From Limnobacter litoralis (GTDB lineage Bacteria; Pseudomonadota; Gammaproteobacteria; Burkholderiales; Burkholderiaceae_B): DNA of 64,000 nt. This document shows, piece after piece, positions 54,341 to 62,335 of the stretch. How positions within the stretch are numbered: the stretch's first letter is position 1; each line of letters opens with the position of its first letter. Location of the stretch: NCBI RefSeq assembly GCF_030160455.1, contig NZ_BSOJ01000015.1:186001-250000 (forward strand), written 5' to 3'. The translations under genes and the position numbers were made by a program. The notes under the pieces were generated by a model that was not told the origin of the DNA, did no database searches, and worked only from the letters and a program-made list of their open reading frames with translations.

Positions 54341-54734
54341 ATTTGGCAAGCTCCTTTTCCAACTGCTCGTCGGTCAGGTCACTTGTCGATGTCTGTTGCT
54401 GGATTGGGCCGCCATTCTTGCCCGTCAGCTCAATCGCCTCAACCGGCTTCCAACCACCGTGACACTTGAGCCAAAAGATGGCTGCCGTGACAGATTGAGG
54501 CCCTGTGCCTATCGCCTTTTTGAACAAAGACTGCGCGACCCGAGCATTGGCGATCAACTTGCAGTTGTCGATCTCATTTCTGAAGGCCTTCTCAAAGGTC
54601 TTCTTGCTGATGGGATTTCCGGTTTGAGTGTTGATGATTTGGCTACAGATAAACTCTTGGGGCATGCCACAGGCCAGCATCACCGTGGTTACAAACCGCT
54701 GTTCCTCGGTGGGTACAAATGGAGGGCGTGCCAT
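54324..54734 (-). CDS. Terminase small subunit
   Basis: A 136-residue protein with an N-terminal helix-turn-helix (EEQRFVTTVMLACGMPQEFI) and a C-terminal GGPIQQQTSTSDLTDEQLEK tail. It sits directly before and overlaps the large subunit. It recognises pac/cos DNA and loads the motor. Confidence 0.82.
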   Translation of the reverse strand: MARPPFVPTEEQRFVTTVMLACGMPQEFICSQIINTQTGNPISKKTFEKAFRNEIDNCKLIANARVAQSLFKKAIGTGPQSVTAAIFWLKCHGGWKPVEAIELTGKNGGPIQQQTSTSDLTDEQLEKELAKYGIKL

Positions 54735-54735
54735 G

Positions 54736-56043
54736 TCATGCCTCTATGGGTTCTTGCGCCTTGGCCTCGGCAAATGAAAGCCCATCCTGCTCTCGAACCG
54801 CCAGTTGGCCTGTGTAGTCCTGCCAACGTTTGATCTGCACGTCAACATAGCGAGGATCAAATTCCATGTTGTAGGCGACTCGGTTTTGATTGGTGCAGGC
54901 AATCAGATTGGTGCCCGACCCTGAAAAAATGTCGAGGGCGATGTCACCACCCTTGGTGTTGTTCAGGAGTTGATACTCAAACAGTGCCACAGGTTTCATG
55001 GTTGGATGTTCTGCGTTTCGGCTTGGCTTATCGAACTCCAAGACAGTCGTCTGCTTTCGGTCAGAAGCCCATAGATGGGACGCACCAGTCTTCCAACCAT
55101 ACAGGCATGGCTCATGAATCCATTGGTAATCCTGCCTACCCATAACCAGACTGCTCTTTTTCCAAATCAGGCATTGTGCGACCTTCCAGCCCACATCGCG
55201 GCAGGCCCCCCTGAAGTTGAAACCCTCGCTGTCGGCGTGCCAAATGTAAAACACGGCTCCCGGCTTCAAAACCGCATCGGCGGCGAAAAATGCATCTCGC
55301 AGAAAAGCTCGAAATGAAGCGTCATCCATTGAGTCGTTTTCAATGGTCAGCTTGTCCTTGGTGCCCCCTTCGTAGGCGACGTTGTAGGGCGGATCGGTCA
55401 GCAAGAGGTCAATTTTCGATCCTGCACACAGGCGGGCAACATCGCCGGCCTGGGTCGAATCACCACACATCAAGCGGTGGTCACCAAGAATCCAAATGTC
55501 GCCAGATTTGCTCACAGGCTTCTCTGGTGCAGCGGGCACTTCATCGGGATCCGTCAGACCGCCAGAGGCTCCGGCACCAGAAATTTTGTTGAGTTCATTC
55601 AGTTCAATGTCGGAGAACCCCAAGACACTGAGATCGAACTTTTCTTCTCGCAGATCGAGAATCTCCAGCGCCAACAGATCCGTGTCCCAGCCGGCCTTCG
55701 TGGCCAGCTTGTTGTCGGCGATTACAAACGCTTTGAATTGGGAGTCACTCCATCCGCTCGCATCAAGAACTGGAATCATGCCTTTTGGAAATGGACTGGC
55801 ACCTGCCCTCTTACCTGGTGCCGGATAGATTGATTTACCAGCGCTCAGAATTTTCTTTGCAGCTGCCAGTGTTCCGTGACCTTTTGCAATCACACCGTCG
55901 CGTACAACGATCGATCCAGCAAAGCCAAACTCTTCAATACTCGAAGCGATTTCAGAAATCTGCGATTCGGAATGGGTTCGACTGTTCCTTGCGTATGGAA
56001 TCAGCGTATCGATATCACAGAGATTTAAATTTTCGGTGGACAT
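54736..56043 (-). CDS. ParB-like nuclease domain plus DNA methyltransferase
   Basis: 435 residues. The ParB/Srx-like N-terminal domain (about 8-150: IPYARNSRTHSESQISEIAS; VVRDGVIAKGHGTLAAA) precedes an N6-adenine or N4-cytosine methyltransferase with DPPYNVAYEG (about 217-226) and FSGSGTNLIA (about 377-386). The order DPPY before FSGSGT indicates the beta-type class. Common in phages next to terS, it may protect phage DNA from host restriction or mark packaging. Target sequence cannot be read from the protein. Confidence 0.9.
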   Translation of the reverse strand: MSTENLNLCDIDTLIPYARNSRTHSESQISEIASSIEEFGFAGSIVVRDGVIAKGHGTLAAAKKILSAGKSIYPAPGKRAGASPFPKGMIPVLDASGWSDSQFKAFVIADNKLATKAGWDTDLLALEILDLREEKFDLSVLGFSDIELNELNKISGAGASGGLTDPDEVPAAPEKPVSKSGDIWILGDHRLMCGDSTQAGDVARLCAGSKIDLLLTDPPYNVAYEGGTKDKLTIENDSMDDASFRAFLRDAFFAADAVLKPGAVFYIWHADSEGFNFRGACRDVGWKVAQCLIWKKSSLVMGRQDYQWIHEPCLYGWKTGASHLWASDRKQTTVLEFDKPSRNAEHPTMKPVALFEYQLLNNTKGGDIALDIFSGSGTNLIACTNQNRVAYNMEFDPRYVDVQIKRWQDYTGQLAVREQDGLSFAEAKAQEPIEA

Positions 56044-56407
56044 GTAACCAATCTGCGGAAAGGTGCCCTTTTTATAGGGTGTAAAAACTTCGGAAAAACA
56101 ACAACCGTGGGCGACTGAACACCGCCCGCGCTCCGGCAGGAACCCGTGAGGTAAGGAACCAGAGCCTTCTAAACGTCGGTGTTTGCGGAGGCATATTGTT
56201 AAGCGCGTGCCCTACCGCTTTGCGCGCCATTGGAAATGAAAAAGCCCGCGCTGGGCGGGCTGAAATCCACTCTCGCGGAGGGTGGAGGAGACAAGCTTTG
56301 AATGGTCCAGAAAGCAAAAAACCGCGCGCAGATCACTCTGGGCACGGTTTCTGGACAATATCGAATTAAGACCGATTTTTGCCGCAAAACGGCAATCTGT
56401 CAAGAAT
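56044..56407. other. Intergenic region before the late packaging genes
   Basis: About 364 bases with no convincing gene; short minus-strand frames here lack start signals and family resemblance. A terminator-like hairpin lies at 56238-56261. Promoter candidates for the methyltransferase-terminase-late operon should be here, and a Q-like antiterminator would act in this region. A GC-rich stretch at 56100-56220 might be structured. Confidence 0.5.
56238..56261 (-). terminator. Terminator-like hairpin upstream of the late operon
   Basis: AGCCCGC-GCTGG-GCGGGCT (56243-56261) with five T residues on the minus strand. It separates the early/replication genes from methyltransferase and terminase, like the lambda late terminator acted on by Q. 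Confidence 0.82.
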
Positions 56408-56656
56408 TCATTGCTTGAGATTAATTGACAACACAGACCAACCGCAAAATTCCACCACTGACCTGTTTGGGTCATCGATACCCCTCGGTTGGTCAATTAT
56501 CCCGAATTCCAGACCTAGCTGCGTTTCTAGAGCTTGTTTCACCAAATTACTGAGTCGACTGCCGCTCGGCTCCTTATCCATAACAGTTTCAAAGCTAAAT
56601 TGCCGCCCTTCTGAGGGGTTTGCCACAGTAACTGCCCACACCTTTTCCTTCTCCAT
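56408..56656 (-). CDS. Small phage protein, unknown
   Basis: 82 residues beginning MEKEKVWAVTVANPSEGRQF. It looks like a short two-domain protein (beta strand start, helix SRLSNLVKQALETQL). No family recognised. ATG 56656 is preceded by AGGAGA 5-6 bases upstream, supporting translation. Confidence 0.55.
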   Translation of the reverse strand: MEKEKVWAVTVANPSEGRQFSFETVMDKEPSGSRLSNLVKQALETQLGLEFGIIDQPRGIDDPNRSVVEFCGWSVLSINLKQ

Positions 56657-56798
56657 GCCACAGTTCTCCTATAGTTTGAACTTTGAGTCTATGGCTTCAA
56701 AGAGGGGGTTACAAGCACGGTCATTGATGTTGGTTGAAAGGACAGGATTTGATTCGAAATTAACAAGCGAATCAATCTGTTTGGGTTTGACTTGTCCT

Positions 56799-57314
56799 TC
56801 AGGCCCTGAGTGTTGATAGGAGTCTATCAATGCAAGACGCATCCATTTTCCAATCGGGGGGAATCTCATCTACGGTCCCAGCAGCCTGGGCCGAGGGCCC
56901 CCACTGGTGAAATTCCCGTAAAACTGTATCTCCCCTTCCATCGGCCGCATGTTTGAGCCAAGCTGCAACCTCTGTTGGGGTGGCCAAGTAAAGTCGCGGC
57001 ATTTCTGTAGGCTCGCATCCCTTAAATTGAACAAAGCACATCACCGTTTTGTTGCCATGTCTCTTGAGCCAGACATCCGCGGCAGCATGATAATCCGCGT
57101 TTTTCAAAAACGACTGAGTTAGCCCCCAGCCACCGTCCTGACTTCCCTTGACGGACACCTTAAGCATCGCATCGCCGCGTGTCACAACAAGGTCAAACTC
57201 AGGCAAATTCGCACCGTATTGCACAGAAACGTCCCAACCAAACCTTGCAAATTGAGCTGCTGCCAGTGCCTCTGCCGCAGTTGCAACTTGCCACTGACTC
57301 ATTTTTTCCGCCAT
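56799..57314 (-). CDS. Putative PD-(D/E)xK-fold nuclease or group-related protein
   Basis: 171 residues from MAEKMSQ (GGAG 8 bases upstream). The stretch LPEFDLVVTRGDAMLKVSVKGS (about 38-60), given here in two parts, has Glu/Asp and, after a strand, VSVK. It matches the D-x(n)-(D/E)-x-K core of restriction-endonuclease-like folds, followed by GGWGLTQS and YHAAADVWLKR. Similar proteins in phages are annotated as hypothetical or resolvase-like. Placed between replication genes and the late operon, it may process recombination intermediates or act on foreign DNA. Confidence 0.6.
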   Translation of the reverse strand: MAEKMSQWQVATAAEALAAAQFARFGWDVSVQYGANLPEFDLVVTRGDAMLKVSVKGSQDGGWGLTQSFLKNADYHAAADVWLKRHGNKTVMCFVQFKGCEPTEMPRLYLATPTEVAAWLKHAADGRGDTVLREFHQWGPSAQAAGTVDEIPPDWKMDASCIDRLLSTLRA

Positions 57315-57414
57315 TTCAATTTCTCCGCATGGATGCAAACTCGAGCAACTCATCCTACACCAGTCGAATAAAAACGGATTCGATTCATTGGTCTTGCTGA
57401 GTTGACTCAACGAA

Positions 57415-57963
57415 TCAGACCTGAGGAGGAATCAGTCCTGTGGCCGCAAAAAAGGAATCCAGCTGACACAGGGCCCGGCGCTCGACCTTGAAGATCCTGT
57501 CCCGGAATTTCTTGATTCGATTCCGCAGAGTTCTTTCGTTCATGCCGTACTGACTGCCAAGGCCCGCCACCTCGACGGCTCTTCTGCACAGAACCTTTTG
57601 AACGATTGCAATCCTAACGTCTCTGGCAAGGTCATGGAGCTCATCGCACATGGACAGATTTGAAACGGCACTGCGCCAGTCTTGCGTGGAGGTCTGTTGA
57701 TGGCAGCATGGGCACTCGTGAGTCACCTGTCCGAATCGTGCCGTGATGACATCCCTTTCTTCGCGTGACATCCGGTTCACAACGTCCAGAATCATCCCTG
57801 CCTGTCCAGCGCCATCCAACCCAGAGAGTCCCTTGCCGGTGCCAGTTGGGCCAACCATTGCCCGCAGCATTGGAGAGCTGGGCGACTGCTGGCTTGAATA
57901 CTGGAATGCGAACCGCAAAGCATGATCGGTGCAGTCAAAAAGGAATTCTGAATCTTCGGTCAT
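57415..57963 (-). CDS. Zinc-binding HTH regulator, Q-like antiterminator candidate
   Basis: 182 residues. The N-terminal segment HALRFAFQYSSQQ and GTGKGLSGLDGAGQAGMI are typical of a betaproteobacterial phage family. A CPCC cluster (about 86-89) and a C-terminal helix-turn-helix (EVAGLGSQYGMNERTLRNRI) follow. It is the last regulator before the late operon, where Q sits in lambda. It overlaps rusA by 4 bases. The antitermination role is inferred from position. Confidence 0.65.
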   Translation of the reverse strand: MTEDSEFLFDCTDHALRFAFQYSSQQSPSSPMLRAMVGPTGTGKGLSGLDGAGQAGMILDVVNRMSREERDVITARFGQVTHECPCCHQQTSTQDWRSAVSNLSMCDELHDLARDVRIAIVQKVLCRRAVEVAGLGSQYGMNERTLRNRIKKFRDRIFKVERRALCQLDSFFAATGLIPPQV

Positions 57964-58367
57964 GCAGCCCCCAGTGGTGAAACGGTTACCTCAGAGCGTG
58001 GCTGCTCCGCGTAGAACTTGCTAACCCGAAGATCGACGATTTGCTTGTCATCGGTGTAGACAATCTCGTTCATCGCATCGCAGATCGCCTTTGCCACGTT
58101 GTCTGCATCGGGCTTGGTCATGGGTCGAATTTCCCCTGTGATTGCCTGGTGCTGCTTTTTCTTCGACCAGGAAGCTGGAACTGAAATCCACAGATGGATG
58201 TCGACGCAAACCATGCTGTCGAGCAACTTCTTACCGGCCATGGCCTGGCTCGCATAAAGCTTGACAAGGTTCTCAAAGCTGACCGTCTTCTCTGGCGTGT
58301 AGGTGGTCACAAATTTCCCCCGCCTTGCGAATTTGGGTCGACCTTTACCGACTGGGGCGCCTGGCAC
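57960..58367 (-). CDS. rusA: Holliday junction resolvase RusA
   Basis: About 135 residues from GTG 58367 (VPGAPVGKGRPKFARRGKF start). The catalytic aspartates are in KPDADNVAKAICDAMNEIVY, then TDDKQIVDL (the family D-x-D-N and DD motifs). It resolves recombination and replication intermediates during phage growth. The start is uncertain: the frame is open upstream to 58661 but overlaps another gene. GTG 58367 keeps the conserved start nearly whole. Confidence 0.85.
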   Translation of the reverse strand: MPGAPVGKGRPKFARRGKFVTTYTPEKTVSFENLVKLYASQAMAGKKLLDSMVCVDIHLWISVPASWSKKKQHQAITGEIRPMTKPDADNVAKAICDAMNEIVYTDDKQIVDLRVSKFYAEQPRSEVTVSPLGAA

Positions 58368-58576
58368 TGAGAATCTGACCGAGGCAAACTTTTCGCCAGT
58401 GCGTCCAGAATCCTCGCCCGTCCTGGCGAGCCGATCACCCTGTTGATGGCTTCCAACATCGCCTGCGCATGTGCCTTGCTCGGCCTCGTGCTGGCCACCA
58501 GCTGCACACAGCAGTCCAGGCAGGTCAACTTGTACACCCCCGGGGTTTGATGTTCGCAATTGCGGATTTTCAACAT
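58307..58576 (-). CDS. Small cysteine-containing phage protein, unknown
   Basis: 89 residues with KLTCLDCCVQLVASTRPSKA (about 16-35) and two further cysteines, perhaps a small zinc site, followed by a helix (AHAQAMLEAINRVIG). Similar short proteins lie beside rusA or nin-region genes in related phages. It overlaps both neighbours. Confidence 0.6.
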   Translation of the reverse strand: MLKIRNCEHQTPGVYKLTCLDCCVQLVASTRPSKAHAQAMLEAINRVIGSPGRARILDALAKSLPRSDSQCQAPQSVKVDPNSQGGGNL

Positions 58577-59229
58577 GCCTCACGCCTGTCTCCTTGGTTG
58601 TTTGTAATGCGTTGGATGGTTTCGGGCAGCAGCGTGCTGATTTGCAGCAATCCCGCTTCATGGCTGCCGGATCGATAATTCGACTCTGCCCGCCGACGAT
58701 TGCCGATCAGCGTCACGGGCTGCATTTGGTGCCCCTGTTTCAGATTCTCGGCGTCGGCAATTCCGGCCAATGAAGGCAAGTGCTCGGGGATCTCTCCCCG
58801 GGTCGCATAACCCTTGTATCGATTCTCAAATTCACGCTGCACAAATGGCCACTCGGCGTCGGTCTTTGAGCAGATGTCGACCCATCCCCCCATGTCGCTG
58901 ATCACACGGTGGATGACTGGATCGTCAAAAGTGACCGTCTGGTAGGGCCCAACCACCCTCACCGCTTTGTCGACCTTGCTCCAGGCCAACATAGAGCTAT
59001 CCTGCGTGGACCCTTGCATCATGCGGATCAGGTCAGCAGGCTTTGGCATCCACTGGCCCGTGTCGGGGTTTTTGACGTGTCGATCAAATGCCTGTCTGAC
59101 CGAATTCAGCTCGTAGTTCTGCAGCGCATTCCAGTACAGGCTGTTTGCGAACTCGCTCACTGTCTTCCCGTACATCTCGCTCACGGCGCAGAGCATTGCC
59201 GAGAAAGCTTCAAAATCAGTTGGCTTCAT
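58570..59229 (-). CDS. Phage replication accessory protein (helicase-loader position)
   Basis: 219 residues from MKPTDFEAF; GGAG lies 9 bases before ATG 59229. The N-terminal region FSAMLCAVSEMYGKTVSEFA and NYELNSVRQAFDRHVKNPDT with GQWMPKPADLIRM resembles a conserved phage family (DUF6475-like) found after replication initiators. Probably loads the host helicase, like lambda P, by position only. Overlaps the initiator gene by 14 bases. Confidence 0.65.
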   Translation of the reverse strand: MKPTDFEAFSAMLCAVSEMYGKTVSEFANSLYWNALQNYELNSVRQAFDRHVKNPDTGQWMPKPADLIRMMQGSTQDSSMLAWSKVDKAVRVVGPYQTVTFDDPVIHRVISDMGGWVDICSKTDAEWPFVQREFENRYKGYATRGEIPEHLPSLAGIADAENLKQGHQMQPVTLIGNRRRAESNYRSGSHEAGLLQISTLLPETIQRITNNQGDRREAC

Positions 59230-60073
59230 CGCTTTGGTCTCCAAAAATCATCGCCTTGGCGCGGCGCGCGTTTTCCATGTTTTGCTCGTAAAGGGATTGG
59301 GGAGGATTTCGGCCTCTCGGCCCTGCACGAGCCTTTGATTGCAAAATCGAGTTGAGGTAGCCGGCATTGACGGGCTGTGGGTTGCTCTGCTCTTGCCTTT
59401 GGCTCTGGGCCTGTTCCAGTGCGGCCAGAAGTTTTGCGTCGCTCAGTCCCTCTCGCGCCCATTCGAGCAAATGCGGATTGCCAGGCTGGACTGCGGCACC
59501 GTGGTTGCGAAGCAAAACCGAGATTTCAACCGAACGCTGAGCGATCGGATCTCGTTCGACTGGATCTGAGGATTTTTCGTCTTCAGGGGGCGACGACAAC
59601 GACGAAGGTTTATTTTCTCGCGCGCATCTCTTCGATAAATCACCGCTGTCGTCGTTCCCCTCCTTGATCCTTAGATCCTTGGTCCTTGATCCTTGATCCA
59701 ACGGGGAGGATTCGCGAGGATTCGAGAATATTCGCGAGGATTCGTCGAATGGGGGTATTTTGGACTGGCTGGGCTTATCAATCTTTTGATGATTCAACCA
59801 CTTACAGATTTGCAGGTAAGTTGATCCTTCGACCACATAGCGAACCAGACAATTTTCCTCTTCCAGCTCGTGGAGCCAGTCCTCGATTTTGCTCGGCGCG
59901 TCCTCGTCATAGGGAAAAAGAAGGCTCGCGAGCATTCGCGAATTTCCGCGAGCCCTCCCCGAATCGTCGCAGATTGTCCAGAGCATGATGAAAAGCAGTC
60001 TCGCATCACGGCTGACTCGACCCATACTTTCGGACTGAGGGAACTCGGGTTTGATGGTTCTGATTCTTGCCAT
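59216..60073 (-). CDS. Phage replication initiator (winged-helix, lambda O-like position)
   Basis: 285 residues. The N-terminal domain MARIRTIKPEFPQSESMGRV and SRDARLLFIMLWTICDDSGR is a well-known phage winged-helix replication start. A low-complexity middle (about 120-190) and a helical C-terminal part with LLEWAREGLSDAKLLAALEQ follow. Origin sequences are often inside this gene. Repeats rich in TTCGCGAG/ATTCG around 59710-59750 and 59930-59970 are candidates. Confidence 0.8.
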   Translation of the reverse strand: MARIRTIKPEFPQSESMGRVSRDARLLFIMLWTICDDSGRARGNSRMLASLLFPYDEDAPSKIEDWLHELEEENCLVRYVVEGSTYLQICKWLNHQKIDKPSQSKIPPFDESSRIFSNPRESSPLDQGSRTKDLRIKEGNDDSGDLSKRCARENKPSSLSSPPEDEKSSDPVERDPIAQRSVEISVLLRNHGAAVQPGNPHLLEWAREGLSDAKLLAALEQAQSQRQEQSNPQPVNAGYLNSILQSKARAGPRGRNPPQSLYEQNMENARRAKAMIFGDQSDEAN

Positions 60074-60454
60074 TTAACCCCCTGCCCGCAGCTTAGCCAG
60101 GTGACCAAGCGCGGCCTCGAGCTGCTTGGTAGAGTTTTCGATCACGAAGGTCAGGCGATCAACCTCTTCTTCTTTGGTTACCGGCTTGGCCTCGTAGCCA
60201 ACCTCTTGAGCAAACCAAAGAAACGGAGTGTGATGGCCAGCAGCTCGCGCCCGGGTGAAAACTAGAATCACCTGAGAAACATCAAGTTTTTCAGCGCGTG
60301 AAGGATTCAGACAGTCAAGAAGTAGGCGCGCCGCTGCGTCGACTGACTTGTCGGGCCAAATCATCTGACCCACTGCCTTTGCACCACCCAAGGCCTGAAC
60401 AGCCGACTTCAAGGCATCTTCTGGACATTCAAAAAAGGGCATTTCAATCTGCAT
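60074..60454 (-). CDS. Phage regulatory protein, CII-like position
   Basis: 126 residues. FECPEDALKSAVQALGGAKA and VGQMIWPDKSVDAAARLLLD with CLNPSRAEKL form a helix-turn-helix-like pattern frequent in betaproteobacterial phages after cro. It probably binds DNA early in infection. Lysogeny promotion like CII is only inferred from position. Confidence 0.65.
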   Translation of the reverse strand: MQIEMPFFECPEDALKSAVQALGGAKAVGQMIWPDKSVDAAARLLLDCLNPSRAEKLDVSQVILVFTRARAAGHHTPFLWFAQEVGYEAKPVTKEEEVDRLTFVIENSTKQLEAALGHLAKLRAGG

Positions 60455-60530
60455 GGCTTACCTCTTCCGAAAAATTCGGAAACATTCGGAAAGTCAAAAA
60501 AAGGGAAAAAAAAGAGAATGGGCCCATTGA
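60455..60530 (-). promoter_or_regulatory. AT-rich leader with TTCGG repeats after cro-like gene
   Basis: TTCCGAAAAATTCGGAAACATTCGGAAAG (given as three TTCGGAA-type units at about 60469-60499) followed by long A runs. It lies between the cro-like and CII-like genes, where lambda has nutR/tR1 and the PRE start. Could be a regulator site or an antitermination box. Confidence 0.35.
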
Positions 60531-60743
60531 TCAGCCACTGATTTTTGGCTTGAAGCCTTTTGACTGGGATTGATGTTCAGACAGGAAGAGGTGTGGGTAA
60601 TCAAGTTTGATTTTTGCGGGAATGCCCCTTGTCAACCAATTTTGCACACGCTGAACACCACCCTTCTTTTTGTCGAAGTTCAAAAGTTCGGCAACCTCGG
60701 AGGGGCCTCCGAGGCGCTGAATAATTTCTTTGTCTGAAGACAT
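60531..60743 (-). CDS. Cro-like repressor
   Basis: 70 residues from MSSDKEI. The HTH region EIIQRLGGPSEVAELLNFDK and VQNWLTRGIPAKIKLDYPHL matches Cro/YdaS-type phage regulators. It is transcribed leftward from the promoter at 60776-60804, divergent from cI, so it is the first lytic gene. ATG 60761 is an alternative start. Confidence 0.85.
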   Translation of the reverse strand: MSSDKEIIQRLGGPSEVAELLNFDKKKGGVQRVQNWLTRGIPAKIKLDYPHLFLSEHQSQSKGFKPKISG

Positions 60744-60775
60744 GCTCTTCTCGCTGATCAATAGAGATGAGCTTG

Positions 60776-60832
60776 ATTAAACACCATGTTTAAAAACAAG
60801 TCAAACACGGCGTGTAACAACATGGTGTTTAG
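60776..60832. promoter_or_regulatory. OR-like operator cluster with lytic promoter PR
   Basis: There are three 17-bp operators: TTAAACACCATGTTTAA (60777-60793), TCAAACACGGCGTGTAA (60801-60817) and AACAACATGGTGTTTAG (60816-60832). The leftward promoter has TTGACT (60804-60799), a 17-base spacer and TTTAAT (60781-60776), overlapping the first two. Rightward, TTTAGT (60828-60833) could be the -10 of the cI promoter with a poor -35, so cI may need activation. Confidence 0.85.
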
Positions 60833-60850
60833 TTCCATGAGAATGCTTCG

Positions 60851-61525
60851 ATGCACATACAAATGAAAAGGCTCTACGAGGCAGCCAAAGCCCTCAAAAA
60901 CATCAGCAACCAGTCCGAGCTGGCAAGACATCTGAATGTGTCTCCCCAAACAGTGAACAACTGGGAGGAACGCGGCATATCGAAGCAAGGGATGCTGACC
61001 GCACAAAAAACGGTCGGCTGCTCCGCCGTGTGGCTGGAAACTGGCCAAACCCCCATGGAATTTGGCAGTGGGCAGGAAATTGCTGAAACCAATAGCGACT
61101 ATGTGAGTTTCGATCTTCTCGATGTTCAGGCTTCAGCAGGGCCCGGGTGTTCACCTGTCGAATTTCCCGAGATCGTTCGCAAGATCAATGTCCTCGACAC
61201 TTGGGCAAAAAAGAACCTGGGCAGCAACACCAACAACATCCGCTTGATATCCGCTCGCGGCACTTCAATGCAGGGCACCATCGAAAACGGAGACATCCTG
61301 TTTGTTGATTCTGCAATTCGGCACTTTGACGGCGACGGGATTTATGTCATTTGCCGAGGCACGGAGACCCAGGTGAAGCGCCTGCAGATGCTTCACGGTA
61401 ACGTGCTGGCCATCATCAGTGACAACCGGCTTTATGAATCAGAGAAGTTGACCGCTGAGGAAGCAGACTCATTGGTGATCTGCGGGCGAGTTGTCGCGTC
61501 GTGGACGTTAAAGAAGTTTTGGTGA
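60851..61525 (+). CDS. cI: CI-type repressor with S24 autoprotease domain
   Basis: 224 residues. The N-terminal HTH (about 18-40: NQSELARHLNVSPQTVNNWE) precedes a LexA/CI peptidase domain. The Ala-Gly cleavage site is in QASAGPG (about 94-100), the catalytic Ser in ARGTSMQGTIENGD (about 141) and the Lys in TETQVKRLQ (about 176). DNA damage with RecA should trigger self-cleavage and induction. It is expressed rightward from the operator region. Confidence 0.93.
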   Translation: MHIQMKRLYEAAKALKNISNQSELARHLNVSPQTVNNWEERGISKQGMLTAQKTVGCSAVWLETGQTPMEFGSGQEIAETNSDYVSFDLLDVQASAGPGCSPVEFPEIVRKINVLDTWAKKNLGSNTNNIRLISARGTSMQGTIENGDILFVDSAIRHFDGDGIYVICRGTETQVKRLQMLHGNVLAIISDNRLYESEKLTAEEADSLVICGRVVASWTLKKFW

Positions 61526-61558
61526 AGGGGTGAAGGAATATTTTCCAAAGGGTGAATA

Positions 61559-61990
61559 ATGAAAATTCAGGAAGCTCAAATAGGCATTGCTGGTCCTAGC
61601 TTCTATATCGTCGTATCAGACTCCCAGCAGATTGGAGAGGAGACTTTTTTAGATGGTTTGCTAATTTACCCATCTGGAGAACCTCTGCACTTGATTTTTG
61701 CTGCACGAAATGAAGATACCGACGTAGTGAATCAGCTGGATGGACTGGCATTAGAGGAGTTCCAAATTAGAGCCTCAGCCTGGATTAGCGAAAACAAAGG
61801 TAATCTTGGTGCGTATTTAAGTGCTTCTCTGAGATTTTCCGATATTGGTGATCTGAGGCTTTTGATACTAAGACACAGGGGCGCGTTTGACTTACTTCGA
61901 AAAGCCAATATCAGGAAATATTCCACCAATCTTAGTGAACTTGTGTCAAACCTTCTTGCAAAAACAAAATTCAACATCACTCAAACGTAA
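61559..61990 (+). CDS. Unknown protein downstream of cI
   Basis: 143 residues, co-directional with cI and 33 bases after it, ending at a terminator, so probably expressed in the lysogen. The pattern GIAGPSFYIVVSDSQQIG; DGLLIYPSGEPLHLIFAARN suggests an alpha/beta domain. No family recognised. Its lysogen expression makes an exclusion or conversion function possible. Confidence 0.55.
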   Translation: MKIQEAQIGIAGPSFYIVVSDSQQIGEETFLDGLLIYPSGEPLHLIFAARNEDTDVVNQLDGLALEEFQIRASAWISENKGNLGAYLSASLRFSDIGDLRLLILRHRGAFDLLRKANIRKYSTNLSELVSNLLAKTKFNITQT

Positions 61991-61998
61991 AATAAAGA

Positions 61999-62021
61999 AG
62001 CCCCACTAGGTGGGGCTTTTT
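61999..62021 (+). terminator. Terminator of the cI operon
   Basis: AGCCCCAC-TAG-GTGGGGCT followed by TTTT; A residues precede it, so it can also stop leftward transcripts of the 48-residue gene. Confidence 0.88.
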
Positions 62022-62026
62022 CTTAC

Positions 62027-62173
62027 TTACCTCCGCTTCGCCGGAAAGCAGAAGGCTTTTTTGCCAACCTGCCAGGCGTAAAGTCGCTTGCCGTTACGCA
62101 GCGTTATCCAAGGGCGACAAATGATGACGTGATCATCAATGTCGTGCTCAAACAGTTCTTTCTGTATGCTCAT
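62027..62173 (-). CDS. 48-residue phage protein, unannotated-size gene
   Basis: A short frame from ATG 62173 to TAA 62027: starts MSIQKELFEHDIDDHVIICR, contains WITLRNGKRLYAWQVGKKAF and ends CFPAKRR. Sense-like composition and a terminator right after it support a real gene. From memory, similar short proteins ending (A)FCFPAKxR occur in betaproteobacterial phages. It may bind nucleic acid (basic C-terminus). Too short for most gene callers. Confidence 0.65.
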   Translation of the reverse strand: MSIQKELFEHDIDDHVIICRPWITLRNGKRLYAWQVGKKAFCFPAKRR

Positions 62174-62223
62174 TTAGCACCTATATAAGAACTGACCTCT
62201 TGCCTTGGAATGACTTTACAAAG

Positions 62224-62331
62224 TACACTTCGATTGCGAAGCGATGAGCACTTTGCTTATCATTGACTGAGTGGGGTCAAAACCCAGTCAGGCAGGGAAA
62301 TGGCCAAGGGTACCAGCCCTTGGCTTTTTTT
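62224..62331 (+). ncRNA. Candidate small RNA
   Basis: TTGCCT (62200-62205), 18-base spacer, TACACT (62224-62229) resembles a promoter. Downstream are possible hairpins, a stem GACTG..GGGT/ACCC..AGTC near 62263-62292 and a terminator GCCAAGGG/CCCTTGGC (62303-62324) followed by seven T. No plus-strand gene lies here to use that terminator. Could be an immunity or regulatory RNA. Confidence 0.4.
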
Positions 62332-62335
62332 CGTC

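Noticed and set aside
56100..56220. tRNA-like gene in the gap before the late operon
   Set aside because: A few arm-like pieces appear (for example GGGTTCCTGC), but no full cloverleaf can be drawn.
59700..59975. CRISPR-like or satellite repeat from the ATTCGCGAG-rich stretches
   Set aside because: Repeats are short, irregular and inside the replication initiator gene; iteron or chance codon repeats explain them better.
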